The position numbers and the translations under genes are program-made. Shown piece by piece: positions 1-12,377 of a stretch of DNA of 64,000 nucleotides (positions within the stretch are counted from its first letter, which is position 1; the number at the start of each line of letters is the position of its first letter). Under the pieces are notes generated by a model. The model had not been told where the DNA came from. It saw only the letters and a list, made by a program, of their open reading frames with translations, and searched no databases. This stretch comes from Allantophomopsis cytisporea (lineage: Eukaryota; Ascomycota; Leotiomycetes; Phacidiales; Phacidiaceae). The stretch is taken from positions 1,302,001-1,366,000 of the forward strand of contig CP103027.1 in assembly GCA_024752435.1 (NCBI GenBank), given 5' to 3'.

Positions 1-3000
1 CGCACTGCTGTCACTTCTTCCAGCAATTTTATAGCTTCTTCGCTACGATTGACTTCTAAATAAGCACACGCAAGCTCATGTTTTGAGCCTAAGAGATCCT
101 CATCGTGCTTGTCTAGCGTCTCGAGCCTTTCCGCAAGCACATTCTCTAGCATGTGTATTGCTTTCCTGTGCTCTCCAGCATACCCATAAGCACAACCGAG
201 CTCATACTCAATGACTGCAGTGTAGTCAATTCCGCCGTGGTCTGTATATTTATGTAAGGCTTCCAATATTTCAATCGTACCGCCGTAATTATCAATACTA
301 AACTCGCAAATACCTGCAAAATATTGACAATATATGTGCGATGATTTCGTTTTACGTGATACGGCATTGAAACCAAATGCCAATGCATCACATACTTGAC
401 TGATAGCATGGCGCGCTTCTGCATATCTATACATTCTGTAAAGCACCCACGCAATCCGAAAAAGGATTTGGCAAGTCGAGTGGACGTTAAAGTTTCTTAG
501 GGTTTCTCGTGACTCAGAACTCAGACATGACCCAATGTGGATATCCAGATTTCGATAGAAGTCATGATAGGACGAATAGTCTTCACCAATGGACAGTGCT
601 AGAGTCGAAGCCGCCGCACATAAGGACTCTTTCTGGTCTGAAATATTCAGCCTGTCTTTTGACCATGAATGAGCTAGTGGATGCATTGAGATGCCGCTGG
701 TGTTACGGTCGACCCTGATCAGAGAGAAGGATGCTAGGGTATTCCTTGCTTGTCGAAACCGAGTAATATCTATCGAATCGCTGGAGATATCGCCAAATAA
801 CTTTGGGAGATAAGAAACATGCCACTTTGTAAGCAGTTTTACGTCTTGGTCAGGTCGATCGTATGTGCTACTTTTCTTGCTCCTGTTCTTGAAGTCATCG
901 TCGTAACCATTATGAATGTCCTTAGCAAAATCCCATGCACGCTCAAACATGGATTCTTGCACATCTTGAAGGTTGAAGAAGCCCAGTAAACTCAACAGTT
1001 CAAGTGCATCTGAGTCTTCCTGTTTGGTAGAACTTCTCAAGACTTGGGCAGAAACCTCAAATGTGGCATAGACATCTCTATACGTTGACTCGGCTTGTCG
1101 AGGGCGGAATCTAAGCAAGGTCTCGCGCTGCTTCTTATATTGTGCCGGATAATCTTCAACAGAACATAGTTGCTTCTTGATAAAGGCTCCAGCTTGGATG
1201 AGTGCCAGTGCGTGGTATCCTAAAACATCAAGTACATCCTTGATAGCCTCGGATCGTTCCTTAGTCAGCGGCTGTTTGATTCCAGCAGCTTTAGGTAAGA
1301 GTTCGAAAGCGTCCTCCTCATCTAGCTTCTCAAAGTACTCGTGGCCCACTGTGTGGTGATCTGCACACTCCTGGTTGCGGCTGGTAAGCAAAATCCGACC
1401 TCTATTACCGGAAGGAAAGTATTTGGAATAGTCGAATTCTACGTCGTCCGCATTATCGATTATCAACAGCCATTCAAACTCGCAATTGGATAACCACTGC
1501 TTGACAGCATCAACGCTCTTGTCATCGATTCCGCATTCCTTCGCGATATTGGCAAAACTACGATGCGCAACAGTAATGTCGAAAGCATCAATCCAAAAGA
1601 GACCCCAGAATCTACGTAAATATCAGTAAATGTGTTCTTGAATATTTCGAAAGACTTCGCACTGCTCCCTGTTTTCTTCCGCAAATCTGATACACACTTC
1701 ACTCTTTCCTGATCCACCCATTCCATATATCACGAAACGTCTCTGAATTGGCAAGTGGACATCCGTAGGTTTGCAAATGGCTGCGTTCATCCTCTCGAGA
1801 ATCTTCCGTCGTCCGGTGAAGAGGGTATTCGAATGACGGGGGATGAGATAATGTATGTTTTCTAGGAAGAGTGTTTAGCACAAGACTTTTTGACACAATA
1901 ATCTAGAGATCGCTCGGATATGTTGTGACCGAGCTACAGCGATTTGATACATGACAGGTCTTTAGTCAAAAGTGATTGGTGGATTGCTCTTAGACCTTAC
2001 TGCTAAGGGTTTTACTCACTTGATTGTATCGTCTCGATCGAGTCCATCTCTCGAGCTTCAGTTGGCGAAATGTAAGAAAGTAGCTCTTTCCCATAGGCGG
2101 CTGCAACCAAAGCCGCATAGTCCTGCCATCTCTTATTCTTATGCGAGTCCGCATAATCACAAATACCACGAATAACAAGACAAGGGAAATTATCGGCTAG
2201 TCCGGCAGCCTCCATCTCAAAGGCCAAGATGTGCTCTTCCCCTGCGATTTTGTCTCGCATTTTTGAGTCTCGCATAACGTGGTTTGCGGAGGATATGTTG
2301 CCATAATGAACTATTGGATACAAATCCAAACGTTCATCTCGATCAACCAAGCGGCTCTGGTCGCAGTTTTTGCATGTTTTGATTCTGTCATCTGGATGCT
2401 TGTACGAAGCTTCGAAAAGTTGGTCATTCTCCTTTCCTTGATACACATAGGACTTGACCATCCGGGGACTTTTCTCCTGCATTTCCGATAGTGATAGGTA
2501 GCTGACGTATTTCGGAACGTGCCGATTATGCTGGGCTCTGATAGTCTGGACGGCTTTGACCAGCTGTGGTGGTGGTTTGTTCATGGTGCCGGTACGTCGA
2601 AAGCTTCCATCAACTTTGGTGCCAAAATCTATCTGAACTACTCCTCCATGACCCCTCATGGGGAGACCGACAACTATATCTCCGAGACGAATATCGTTCT
2701 CATCACTTGGGGCTCCACCAGCAATTCCAACCAGCAACTCATATTTGATATTTGGGAAGGTGTACAGCATGTGCGTCGCTACGACAGCAGCTTGACTTGC
2801 GCCTGCACCTGTCAAGCAAGCCAGCACTACGTTGTGTCCCATCATACTCCCTCGAGAGTAAGAGTTCGTGTCTGAGCCTGGGTAAGACAGCGCGTCGTTG
2901 TGCTCGACATCGAGCATGTGGAGCGCGGCGGTCAACTCACTTGGTAAAGCGCATATCCAACCTACAGTGTAGTCTGTTACGACGTGTTTTCGAGTCGAGT

Positions 3001-3013
3001 CGTTCATGGCCAT
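1..3013 (-). CDS. PNP-NB-ARC-TPR NOD-like receptor (STAND protein), 3' end outside window
   Basis: Fungal NLR-type signal-transducing ATPase, presumably cytosolic, of the kind linked to non-self recognition and regulated cell death. Exon 1 (3013-2020) encodes a nucleoside-phosphorylase-like domain opening YTVGWICALPSE, with VGIAGGAP and the C-terminal FEMEAAG and RGICDYAD motifs. Intron 1 (2019-1862, GTGAGT donor) joins in phase to exon 2 (1861-1663), which carries the P-loop GMGGSGKS. Intron 2 (1662-1612, 51 nt, GTGCGA donor, CTGAT branch) removes an apparent in-frame TGA and restores NREQ-FWGLFWIDA. Exon 3 (1611-1) stays open to the window edge. It shows a Walker B-like LLIIDNADD, an RILLTSR sensor and degenerate TPR-like helices such as EYELGCAYGYAGEH. 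An upstream GTG at 3034 is in frame, but ATG at 3013 or 3007 is the likelier start. Domain assignment is by recognition; the exon joins are inferred from splice signals and phase. Confidence 0.85.
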
Positions 3014-4813
3014 ATGATAGGCATTGAGTTTCACAAATGAACGTATCCCAGGGTGATTCTGTTGGATGTTTTTGCAAGACTAGAGTTGTTAACGGAGTGA
3101 TGTGATACTGAACGCAAGGTTATATCCAAAGCCAAGAAGGCTCAAGGATGTGCTTATACATAAACCCCGCAGAGTCACCAGAGGTTTGCGGACTGTTTTA
3201 TACCCATGCACATTTTCTTTATTGCATCATCTAATAAGGTTCACGTTGACATGTGTGAGATTCCCGTTTAGCACATTGATATCTGTGTCAGCGTAGAAGA
3301 GAGCTGCAAATTTCTCACGCAGGACAGGTAGATTCGCTCTTGAATTCGCACACATTTATTGGGTCGCCATCATAGTAATGATGCTCGAAGAATCTCAGTC
3401 GAAGCTTACATAATCATTGAATTGACGAAGAGCCTAGACGTTTGCTCCACCTCAGTAATCAACTAACTGCCCCGGCAATTGACGGGCGAATCGGCCGGCT
3501 GTTTTAAAAGTGATCTGTCTCGCATTGTGTGTGTATCTTGCATTCGACTATTGAAGACGAGGCTCAAATTAGAAGGTGGTAGCATACAACACGCGATGTT
3601 ATTACATTTGATATACTCCAATATTCTTATCGAAAGCCAATCAAATCGTTGAAACCGAAGAGATGTTTTACTCCAAGTGAAACGATAATAGCTGTTCTGG
3701 ACCCATTGCAGCGCAGTAGATTAAGCAAATGTCCTATTGCATATATAGACATGCAGCCTCGTCGTCCTTGTCATTAATACTGTCGTCGTATGAAATGTGT
3801 CGCTATCGTCATCTAATGAATGCACCGTCAGAGTAATACCGAACATACACTGGGTTTACCAAGGCTGACACTATCAGGCATGCCACGGCACTTGACATGA
3901 TAGGCGGCATATTTATACCTCAAAGACCACACCCACAATCTACAGAATTCCATGTCTGCAATAAGCACTCGGAGTAATATCTTGACCAGGGTTCGGAGAC
4001 TTCCATCACGTTATGTCTGCTTTCGGAGTACAAAAATACTTCCAGACAAGGAAAAACGTTTATGTGCTAGAAATACCGATGAAGGATCCTGATATCTTCA
4101 ACGCCAACCCACCCTACTCCAAACAACCTTTCAGATATAAATACCCATTCCAGGCACTCGCATGTCAATAGGATCAAACATCCACGTCACAGGCAACCTT
4201 TTTACTATGTTGTTGGGCAAAGCTCGTGGGCAGCTGCACTTGACCTCGCACCTCTCATCAAATGCTCCTCATCATCACTCACTTCCCGTCGTCATTTGCA
4301 ATATCATCATCATCATCATCACTTGCTAACCAATTCATAGCTACCATAGGCCACCCAAACCCCTCAAATATATGCGAAGGGATTGTGGCGTCTGTTTATG
4401 TTGTAGCAAGTCCCAGCTCACTCGCAATATATACCCCAAACTCCACGATGCGATCACCACAACACACCATCAACACACCATCCGTACACTCATCGGCCTC
4501 CACAACACAATAAAACAAAGCCATGACCCAGCTCCAATCTCAATATCACATCTCACTAAAAAGCACACCAAAGCAACCATTCAGCCCAGTAAACAACAGA
4601 CTTCAATGCTGATAATGGTATCTAACCTTCAACCTAATTCACCACCATAACAAAAAGCGACGCCGCAAACCAATAATTCCAGGTGCAGACCGTAGCCATA
4701 CACGCCCTCGCCCGAACCCACATTTTCCCATTCCACAATTTTGCCTCCATTACCACCCACCACACCAATCTTTTACATTTCCCCTTCTCGATCCTCTTTA
4801 CCATATCACAGTT
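3014..4813. other. Intergenic, no gene seen
   Basis: Contains only short unconvincing reading frames and an ATC microsatellite near 4305-4320. It separates the 5' end of the NLR gene from the 3' end of the RA-PH gene. Confidence 0.6.
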
Positions 4814-7120
4814 CTATTCCCGACCCCGCCTCTCCCCTCTAACTCTACTCTCCGCCCTCACCCTACTCGTCTCCCTCCCCGCAGTCCGCGGCCTACTCTC
4901 CTCCCTCACACCGCCATCCCGCGATCTACTCTCGGCCCTCCGCCCATCGCCTCTAGGCCGACTCTCATCCCTCCTAAAAGTCCTGAGCTGCGGTGCCATT
5001 CCCTCCGCAAGGGCAACAGCATCCCAAGTGGATACTGCAGCCTCCACCAACGGAACGCCACTGGGAGCTGCCACTCCACGGCCCTTGCCCTCTTTGCTCC
5101 ACTGCGGCGCTTCCTTGAAACTGGGCGTCAGATCAACTAGCGGCTTGCCAGGACCCGGGCGTTTCGTCGACGGGTTACGTGTGATACTCGTAGCCGGCGG
5201 GGCTGAAATACTCGGTCTGCGCATGCTCATCGTGCGGCCGCCGGAAGAGGCATACTCATTACTTGTCCGCCTCAGCGATGGACCTTCAACAAGCGTACCG
5301 CCGGCAGGATCCTTGAGTGCAGCTTCTTTCTCGCGTTGCGCCTTTTGGCGCTGGGAATAAGTTCTCCCTAGCAAGCCCGTCGGCGAAAATGCTGAACCGT
5401 CAGTCGGGATTTCAGCCAGTGGCATATCACCACTAGATGGAAGCTGCACTTTCGGGAAGGCGGATGGAGGCGGGCCGCGGGCCCGGGACACCGAGGGACC
5501 GTGGCGCAGGTGGAAGGGGATTTGGCGGGGCGTGTTCTCGTCGTCGTAGTCGTCTGAGCTGTCGTTCAGGCGGTGCGGTGGCGAGGATTGCTTCGCCAGC
5601 TCGATGAGCGGCGTGAAGGAGCCGAGTGTGTATGGGTCAGATGTGGGTGATTTCGAGGGTGATTTCGTGGGTTCGGCCATCTTGGAAACTAGGTACCAAG
5701 AGCGCCATTTTTGCACAGCTGAGGACCATTGCTCCGCGACTTGGTAGTCTTCCGTGCAGAAAAAATGCACGAAGTTCTCGGTGCTGAGGAAGACTGTAGT
5801 TTTTTGTTGAGATTTTATAGCGTAACAGAATTTCTTAGGTGGTCGAAGGACTTTACGGAGTTGAGCTGGAGTGGGTGTATAGATGTCGAAATCTGAAAGA
5901 TGGCAGACGGATTGCACGTCCTTATCTGTGGCTTTTGCGTTGCTTTTCTTGGATACAAATACTTGCCCACTTGAAAGTAGATTTATGAAACGTTTGCTCC
6001 ATTTTCCGGGTCTTTGAGAGTAGTACATGAGCATTGAAACATCTGTCGGTTTCTCTCCTGGCGCATAGGCAACCTCAAGATCCAAATCACCTTTTGGACT
6101 GTCCGAAGCTTGAACATGAAGAGCATTCTGAGTGTCGCGATCCCAAGAGTTCATGACCTCTCTAATAGTCTCGTACCGTCTAATGCGCCTTTCAAGTCCA
6201 AGCTGGGTATATGATTCACAAAGAACAGCAGTGACAGGGTCAATCGATTGACCCATAACATTCAATGCCGTATAGATCAGGTCTTTGGCAGTAGTTTCTG
6301 GTGTGACTGGCAGAACAATAGAGGATTGCTTGCAACGAACGAGGACTCGTCTCTCTCCAGCATTCGAAGCTGACAACGGCGCATCTTTCTGAGGAACAAC
6401 ACCACCTCCACCCGGCTCGATGTGTCCCCGCCGCTCATCGCTTCTCGTCTTCGTCAAAGTAATCGTATCATCTCCAGACACCGGTGGTGAAGACTTCGCG
6501 GCACCTTTATTTCTCGAAAAGAAGCCGGAAATTTTCTTTGATGGGCTCGTCTTCGCAGCCTGTGCCGTTGCCAATTCCTCTTCCAAACGCTCCAAATCCT
6601 TTCGCTTCTGCTCCTTCAGAATGCGCGCAGCATCTTCTTCTGAGAATTTCGTCGGTGGAAATAACTCTGGGACGGTCTGGTGTTGTGGGGAAGATGTGGA
6701 TTTATGCAGTTGGCCTTGCGGTGGGAAATATTGATCCACATGGTCATCTACCCGTTGTGCATCCGTATTCCGACGGGTTGGGGTGCTGGTAGAACGCTTC
6801 TGGTGTTGTTGCAGATCGGGTATGCTCCCTTTGCGATAGCGACTTCGTAATTGGGACTGCGAACTGGATTTGGCAGTTACGACATTTTGAGGAACTACTG
6901 GTGTCGCGGGGACATTTTCTGTGGTTGTCGCGACTCTCGTCCGTCGGTACCTGGACATGCTTCTCTTGACGCCGCTTGCATTGTCGGTTTCGGGCTCAGC
7001 CGTCGCAACCGGATGTTGTCGCAAAGCCATAATGTGTGGATTTTCAGCCTGCCTCACCGATCTGTATCGTGAGAATTTTGGTTGGACATTTGTCGACGAC
7101 GACTCGAAGGCGACGGACAT
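4814..7120 (-). CDS. Ras-association and PH domain protein
   Basis: A 768-residue single-exon protein. A Ras-association-like domain lies at about residues 258-345 (RVLVRCKQSS through LDLEVAY) and is followed directly by a PH domain at about 363-475, including SMLMYYSQRPGKWSKRFINL, FVHFFCTEDY and the closing AEQWSSAVQKWRSWY helix. The RA-PH tandem is the arrangement of Grb7/MRL-type adaptors, which link Ras-family GTPases to phosphoinositide membranes; a role in polarity or signalling here is inference. The flanks are disordered. The N-terminus repeats an SRYR motif three times (near residues 17, 56 and 92) and a charged helix EEDAARILKEQKRKDLERLEEEL lies around 165-190. The C-terminus is rich in R-E-S-R repeats. 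The start ATG at 7120 opens a long clean frame. A 225-residue plus-strand ORF over its 3' end is an antisense shadow. Confidence 0.85.
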   Translation of the reverse strand: MSVAFESSSTNVQPKFSRYRSVRQAENPHIMALRQHPVATAEPETDNASGVKRSMSRYRRTRVATTTENVPATPVVPQNVVTAKSSSQSQLRSRYRKGSIPDLQQHQKRSTSTPTRRNTDAQRVDDHVDQYFPPQGQLHKSTSSPQHQTVPELFPPTKFSEEDAARILKEQKRKDLERLEEELATAQAAKTSPSKKISGFFSRNKGAAKSSPPVSGDDTITLTKTRSDERRGHIEPGGGGVVPQKDAPLSASNAGERRVLVRCKQSSIVLPVTPETTAKDLIYTALNVMGQSIDPVTAVLCESYTQLGLERRIRRYETIREVMNSWDRDTQNALHVQASDSPKGDLDLEVAYAPGEKPTDVSMLMYYSQRPGKWSKRFINLLSSGQVFVSKKSNAKATDKDVQSVCHLSDFDIYTPTPAQLRKVLRPPKKFCYAIKSQQKTTVFLSTENFVHFFCTEDYQVAEQWSSAVQKWRSWYLVSKMAEPTKSPSKSPTSDPYTLGSFTPLIELAKQSSPPHRLNDSSDDYDDENTPRQIPFHLRHGPSVSRARGPPPSAFPKVQLPSSGDMPLAEIPTDGSAFSPTGLLGRTYSQRQKAQREKEAALKDPAGGTLVEGPSLRRTSNEYASSGGRTMSMRRPSISAPPATSITRNPSTKRPGPGKPLVDLTPSFKEAPQWSKEGKGRGVAAPSGVPLVEAAVSTWDAVALAEGMAPQLRTFRRDESRPRGDGRRAESRSRDGGVREESRPRTAGRETSRVRAESRVRGERRGRE

Positions 7121-8258
7121 GGTGGGGGGGGAAATCGAGGGGTTTTATTTAAATATGGATCCTAATCCTTATGCTAGTAGTATGGAGTATGTATGGTGAG
7201 CTGGGGGTGGTGGTATTGCGTTTCGTTGCGTTGTGATTTTGGTGTTACTATTCCTGTTGCATTGAGCACGGCGCACTGATGGATCGCTTGTTTGACATGC
7301 TGAAACAGCAGCATGCAGAGGAAGGGATGAGAAGTCAGACAACGGACGATGCGAGGTAGGAGCCGCGTGGTGTACGAGTGTTTGTGGAGTCTTTTCCTCG
7401 GAGAGATCTGAAGTTCAAGGTATGTAATAAGATTAAAAAGGGAGGAAATGTGGAGGGATGCAGTACTGGACGGCAGCGGTTGTAGAGAATGAGTGCGTGA
7501 ATGAATGAGAACGAGGGAAGTAGTGTTGATGTTATTATTCAGGTAACGAGGTCAGTAAGGTCAGTAAGGTAAAGTAAGTTAGTGTGAGATGAGATGAGAT
7601 GGTAACGTGGTAACGTGAGTAAGGTTAATGTGTGTGGTAGAGAAAGTACTGTAAGAGGTATAACGAGTAAGGGATAAGGTAAGTAGGAGGAATAACCAGC
7701 GTGATGGGCGTCTTGGGAGCAAGAGGAGCAATGGCCATGATGATATGGAAGATGTCGCCAGGTCATAGTATGTACGTATAGTAATGAAAGATGGTCTATG
7801 GTGGTAGCTATGTAGTTTTTGTTTGCTATTATTGATTCCCTCCGTACTCTACATGCTACATATGGGAAAATACTCGAGTGATCACGGCATTTGAATAATC
7901 ATACATCGATGAGAGGTAAGTGGCATGGTGAAGTCTGGTAAGCTATGGTGACTTGAAATGCGACGAGAAAGTATAAAAAGGGAACAAGGAAAAAAGGAAA
8001 AAGAAAAAGGATTGTAAAGGAATAGCTTCTTGTCATTTGTGCCGTACCTACCGTCCTCCGAAGTATTTTAGTCAGGTAGAGGAAATTAGGTGTAGTAATG
8101 AGAATCACGAGACGTAAGAAATGTATCTCCGACCTTCCTATTTCCAAGAAAGTGTGAGAGGGAAAAATGTAAATGACATGAGATAGATGCTTGGGGTGAG
8201 TAGAGACGATGGGAGAGAGGAGGCTAATCAATACAGACATACGGAGTAACACTTCATA

Positions 8259-8287
8259 CGTCTGTCTGTCCGTCTGTCTGTCTGTCT
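8259..8287. repeat. (TCTG)n microsatellite
   Basis: Seven near-perfect tetranucleotide units with one interruption. Confidence 0.85.
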
Positions 8288-9041
8288 ATTTGTGCTTCTT
8301 TTCTCACAGCATCACTCACTCACTCATCCTACTCACTCATTCTCACTTCTCACTTCTCCTCCTCACTTCTCCTCACTTCTCCTCCTCACTTCTCATTCAC
8401 TTACCCGTACTATGTACATCTTCCCCTTCATTTCATCATCTCGACATTTATCATCGTCATCATCAAACCAACACAAACGCAGAGTGAAGGATAACCCAAC
8501 TAACTACAGCACGCCTTAACCAGCCAAACCAACCATGCAATTCCCAATTCTTCCAGAACGCCCAAAAGTCCATCCTAGACCTAGACTGCGTGCGTCTCGG
8601 CGCAACGCCGGGGGGTCGCAAAGAGCTCAAAGACGAATAGCACCACCACGTCCCACGCCTTACACCCTACCCAGCAACAGACTTTTCCAAACAATTCTTC
8701 ATCGTTCATCGATACCCAACCACCACTACGGACCCCGAGGATTCTCCAAACCCAGAAAATGGAGATGCCTCCCTACTCATCCATCCGCGAGGCATCATGA
8801 CCAACCACCATGCGTTGCCCATCCCAAGCCCTTACCTTTCCACCCTGTTTTCCCCCGTCGTGTGCGCGTGTGCACACTTTCACTGCTTGATCTTGATGTG
8901 CTTATGCGCTGTTGGTGGATTCACCAATTGACTGTACTAATACGAAGCGAGAGACCGCGCATGCAGCAGCGCCATCTCTCTGCGCAGGTACCGCGGCCTT
9001 CCTATTGGCACGGCAAGGGGGATTTGTGGGAAACCATCGAA

Positions 9042-9076
9042 AGCATCAGCATCAGCATCAGCATCAGCATTAGCAT
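9042..9076. repeat. (AGCATC)n microsatellite
   Basis: Six hexanucleotide units, the last one degenerate. They account for the Ile-Ser run in the overlapping ORF. Confidence 0.85.
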
Positions 9077-10461
9077 CACTGGTCCATTGAGTGCGCTTCT
9101 ACTCCATGCGAGTGAGTCTTTGAATACGAGGGTCAATACTTTGTACCGGTAGGGATGCCACCGTTACAAGTCTGACTTGCATGCATACGTCGTCCGATGC
9201 GTACTTGTACTGTCCTGTGTCTTGGGAATAGATGGATGAGGATGAAGGGACATGAGAGGAGTCGAGCGCAAGGGCAAAGGCAATTTCGGAATAAGGTGAG
9301 TCCCTTTTTGTGTTTTTTTTTTTTTTGTTGCAGGTGATCTCCCGCTCCTCGTTAGAATTTCTACTATGTTTTTGTACCCTACTGTGAGCATGGTGGTGTG
9401 TCGTCGAGGGGACCTCGGACGGTGGAGGGTGGATTGTGGGGTTGACTTTAGTGGGGATTTACACAGTAGTCCAAATCAATCGCAGCTTGAACTGTATTCG
9501 TACTAAAACAAACTCATGGCGTCAAGGGAAGAAACACCTTTCACAGCACTGAAAGACAAGAGAGCATGGAGGAGAGTCGAGCATCTCAATCAAAAGCGTG
9601 CCAGCCAGACAGGCACCAACCACATAGAATATACCGTGTCCCGGCTCTTCAACCAAAACGTGTTGTACCTAAGTCATCAAAGCACTAAACGAGCCTCGAA
9701 ACAGAGTTACAGTTACAGTTCCTCATAAGCTTGACAGCATGGTTAACAAAGTCCATCAGACAAGAAGCTCCCTCGCCCCCTTAAATCCTTCATACTCAAG
9801 ACCACTGATTTAGATGCCTTACTCCTCCTGCACGCGGAGGATCGCAAAGAGACAGGTTCAGGTGTTCATGAGCTCGACTTTAGACACTCTTGTTGGGGGA
9901 GTTTTGGGGGGAGATCGGATCAAGCGCCCCTGGTGCCCTGGTCGTCAACGCAAGCTGCTCGCCAGGCTGAGACATTTCGTCGCAACCATGCCAGGAAGAT
10001 GACTTGTGGAAAACCAGGGTTGACATGGAATGCCAATCCGTAGTTGTGAAAAAATTCATGGCTTTAAAGAAGAGCTCGTCACCTTTTCCGGTAATTCTTT
10101 TGCGAGTGGGGGTGGTCTGGGGTCTTGAATAGGAGACGCGGGATTGCGGCTGCCTCCGTCGCCATTGTTGAATTTGTATTAGTGATACGAAACACTATGG
10201 TCATCATGAAGGTGGCCGGCATTGAAATTTCTTAGATTTATTTGTCGATCTGTATCTCGACTCGTTCTTGAGAAGGTCTTGGCTGCGGAGAAACCACTTT
10301 CAAGCGGGGTCTAGACTACGGGAACGGGATATCGTTCATAAGCAAGAGACCAAGTAGCAAAAATGATGATGGAAAAACAACGATGTCTTTCCATCCGAAA
10401 TCGTCATTCATTATGACGTATATGTACTCTATGTATTCACAGAGATAGAAGCGCCCAATCC

Positions 10462-11490
10462 CTACAATCTAGCCTTTGCTTTGACAAACTCGACCTTGTT
10501 CGTGCAAGATCCCACGCCCTCGAGCGCAACCTCAACAACATCACCATCCTTCATCCACAACTGCGGCTTTCTGCCCATACCAACACCCTGCGGCGTACCA
10601 GTGAAGATCAAATCACCCGGCAGCAATGTAGTTCCCTGACTGAGGAAAGCAATCGTCTTCGCGACACCGAAAATCATATCCTTGGTGCTAGAATTCTGCA
10701 CAGTCTTGCCGTTCAACTTCGTCGTGATCTGCAGCGTCTGCGGATCCTTTATGATCTTGCTGGAGACGATACCTGGGCCGAAAGGCGCCTATATAAAAGT
10801 CAACAAAACCATATCCGTCAAAAATTTACAGCAGCCACATAGATGTTCAAATAAACACCTGGTAGCACAGGAGTGTAGGAGAACATACCCAACCATCAAA
10901 TCCCTTTCCAAGAGCCCACTGCCCACCGCCCCTCTGAATCTGCCACTCCCGATGACTGACATCATTCCCGACCGCATACCCAAGCACATAATCCAATGCC
11001 TTACTCTCAGGCACATCCGCACACTCCTTCCCAATAACAGCAACAAGCTCACACTCATAATCCAACCCCGTGCCCTCCTGCGCCAAAGGATGCACCGGGA
11101 TAGGATCCGACGGCCCCGCCAACGACGTAACGGGCTTGTAAAACAGCACCGGGTACTTCGGCAGTGGCATGTTACTCTCCTTCGCGTGCTGCTCGTAGTT
11201 CAGGCCCAGACATCGCACCGTCTTCACGTCCTCGGCCGCCAGCGGCGCCAGCAGCAGTCTGATGTCGGCGATCTGCTCCGTCACCGTGTGCGACCCGAAT
11301 ATCGAGCCGCGGATTATGTGCGCGGACTTCGCGAGTGATATGTCGGTGGTTCCTGTGGGTAGGATTGCGTCGCCGTAGTAGGTGCGGCCGTCTTTGGCCA
11401 GGAAGCGGATGAGGCGCTGTGATGGTCAGGATGTGTGGATGGAGATGGTGGGGGGCACTGAAGGGGGGGACTCACAGTGAAGGATGCCAT
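10462..11490 (-). CDS. Fumarylacetoacetate hydrolase (FAH) family enzyme
   Basis: A 289-residue protein in three exons: 11490-11476 (only MASFT), 11416-10889 and 10788-10462. Intron 1 is 59 nt (GTGAGT...CACAG) and intron 2 is 100 nt (GTATGT...TATATAG). FAH-fold signatures are CLGLNYEQHAKE, the acidic metal-binding segment YECELVAVIG with GNDVSHREWQ, and the C-terminal PGDLIFTGTPQGVG. The family acts on C-C bonds of acylpyruvates and oxaloacetate-like keto acids with Mg2+ or Mn2+ and is usually mitochondrial or cytosolic. The length matches the short FAHD1-like branch rather than the 420-residue tyrosine-pathway FAH. The exact substrate cannot be told from sequence. The large plus-strand ORF across the gene is a shadow. 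Confidence 0.9.
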
Positions 11491-12377
11491 TGTTGCTTTT
11501 TGACACGGTGTTTATCGAGAGGGATTGATGGGATTGAAATGATTGATAGTGATGTTTGAAGTACTGATGGCGTTGCGTTGCTTCATGTACTTGTTTTGTC
11601 TATTGCCGTTATCTATGCCGGCAACCCCACATCTTCATTCACTTGGCGGGGTTTTCCCGGACTTTGCGCGTGGTTTCCTGCCGCCCGGCGCTCTTGCTAT
11701 CCAACGTTCGCTCTAGCTCATTGTTTGTGATTGTGATATCAGAGCCTCAATTGGATGCTCTTGATAGAGTTGTATATTTTAGCCGTTGAACATTCCTGTG
11801 AAATTATAGTTTTGAGGTCTGTCGGTGCGCCAGAAGGGTCGAGATGGAAGGAAGTTAGATCTTTGTTATCCTGTCTTACAGAGTACAACGTTTGAGATGT
11901 CACCGGTAGATTTTCTGGTTTGGAATGTGAAATCAGTAGAGCAGATACGACTTGCAATATCTTCTCACAAATTATTTGTCTACCTGCCCAATTTCCCAGG
12001 CTGTGTCCTTCGGTAAAAATGCAACCGGCGATGTCAATATTGTCAGACATGCGATCTGTGATAGCTTTGAAACAGAGTGGCAGCTACTGAATCAAGCAGA
12101 TGAAGCTTCAGGTTATCAATTTTCATGTAAAATTATACCCCAGCACTCATTCTCCTACCAAGCTTCAAATGTGGCTTGAATCGTCACCACAACCTACCTA
12201 GGTATGAGTATATAGATGATATTGTAAACAAATGATAAGAGCATGCACTAGGAGCTATCCGCCACAAGTCTTGGCGAAATCACGGAGCTCTAAAGCTAGC
12301 TCGTTAAGCACCTAAGGTATCCACCTCAAATTCGAACCAAGCGGCACCTACCTTGAGGCCATTTACGATCATTCAAC
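11491..12377. other. Intergenic, no gene seen
   Basis: Promoter region of the FAH gene on one side and of the ORF pair at 12378 on the other. The frames present are short and lack support. Confidence 0.6.

Larger units (their letters stand above)
7121..10461. other. Long intergenic region with CT-rich tracts and microsatellites
   Basis: About 3.3 kb with no supported gene. It presumably includes the promoter and leader of the RA-PH gene. CT-rich strands around 8290-8400 and several simple repeats are visible. An ORF at 8535-9152 is proline- and arginine-rich, ends in a microsatellite-encoded Ile-Ser run, and is not convincing. Confidence 0.6.

Noticed and set aside
1612..1662. In-frame TGA after the P-loop of the NLR
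   Set aside because: It lies inside a 51-nt GT-AG intron whose removal restores the conserved FWGLFWIDA.
4683..5360. 225-residue plus-strand ORF
   Set aside because: Antisense to the RA-PH gene; composition is a mirror of its Arg/Ser-rich tail.
8535..9152. 205-residue plus-strand ORF
   Set aside because: Proline/arginine-rich, ends in a microsatellite-encoded Ile-Ser run, no motif, no supporting splice signals.
10682..11338. 218-residue plus-strand ORF
   Set aside because: Antisense to the FAH gene, whose splice phases and motifs are convincing.
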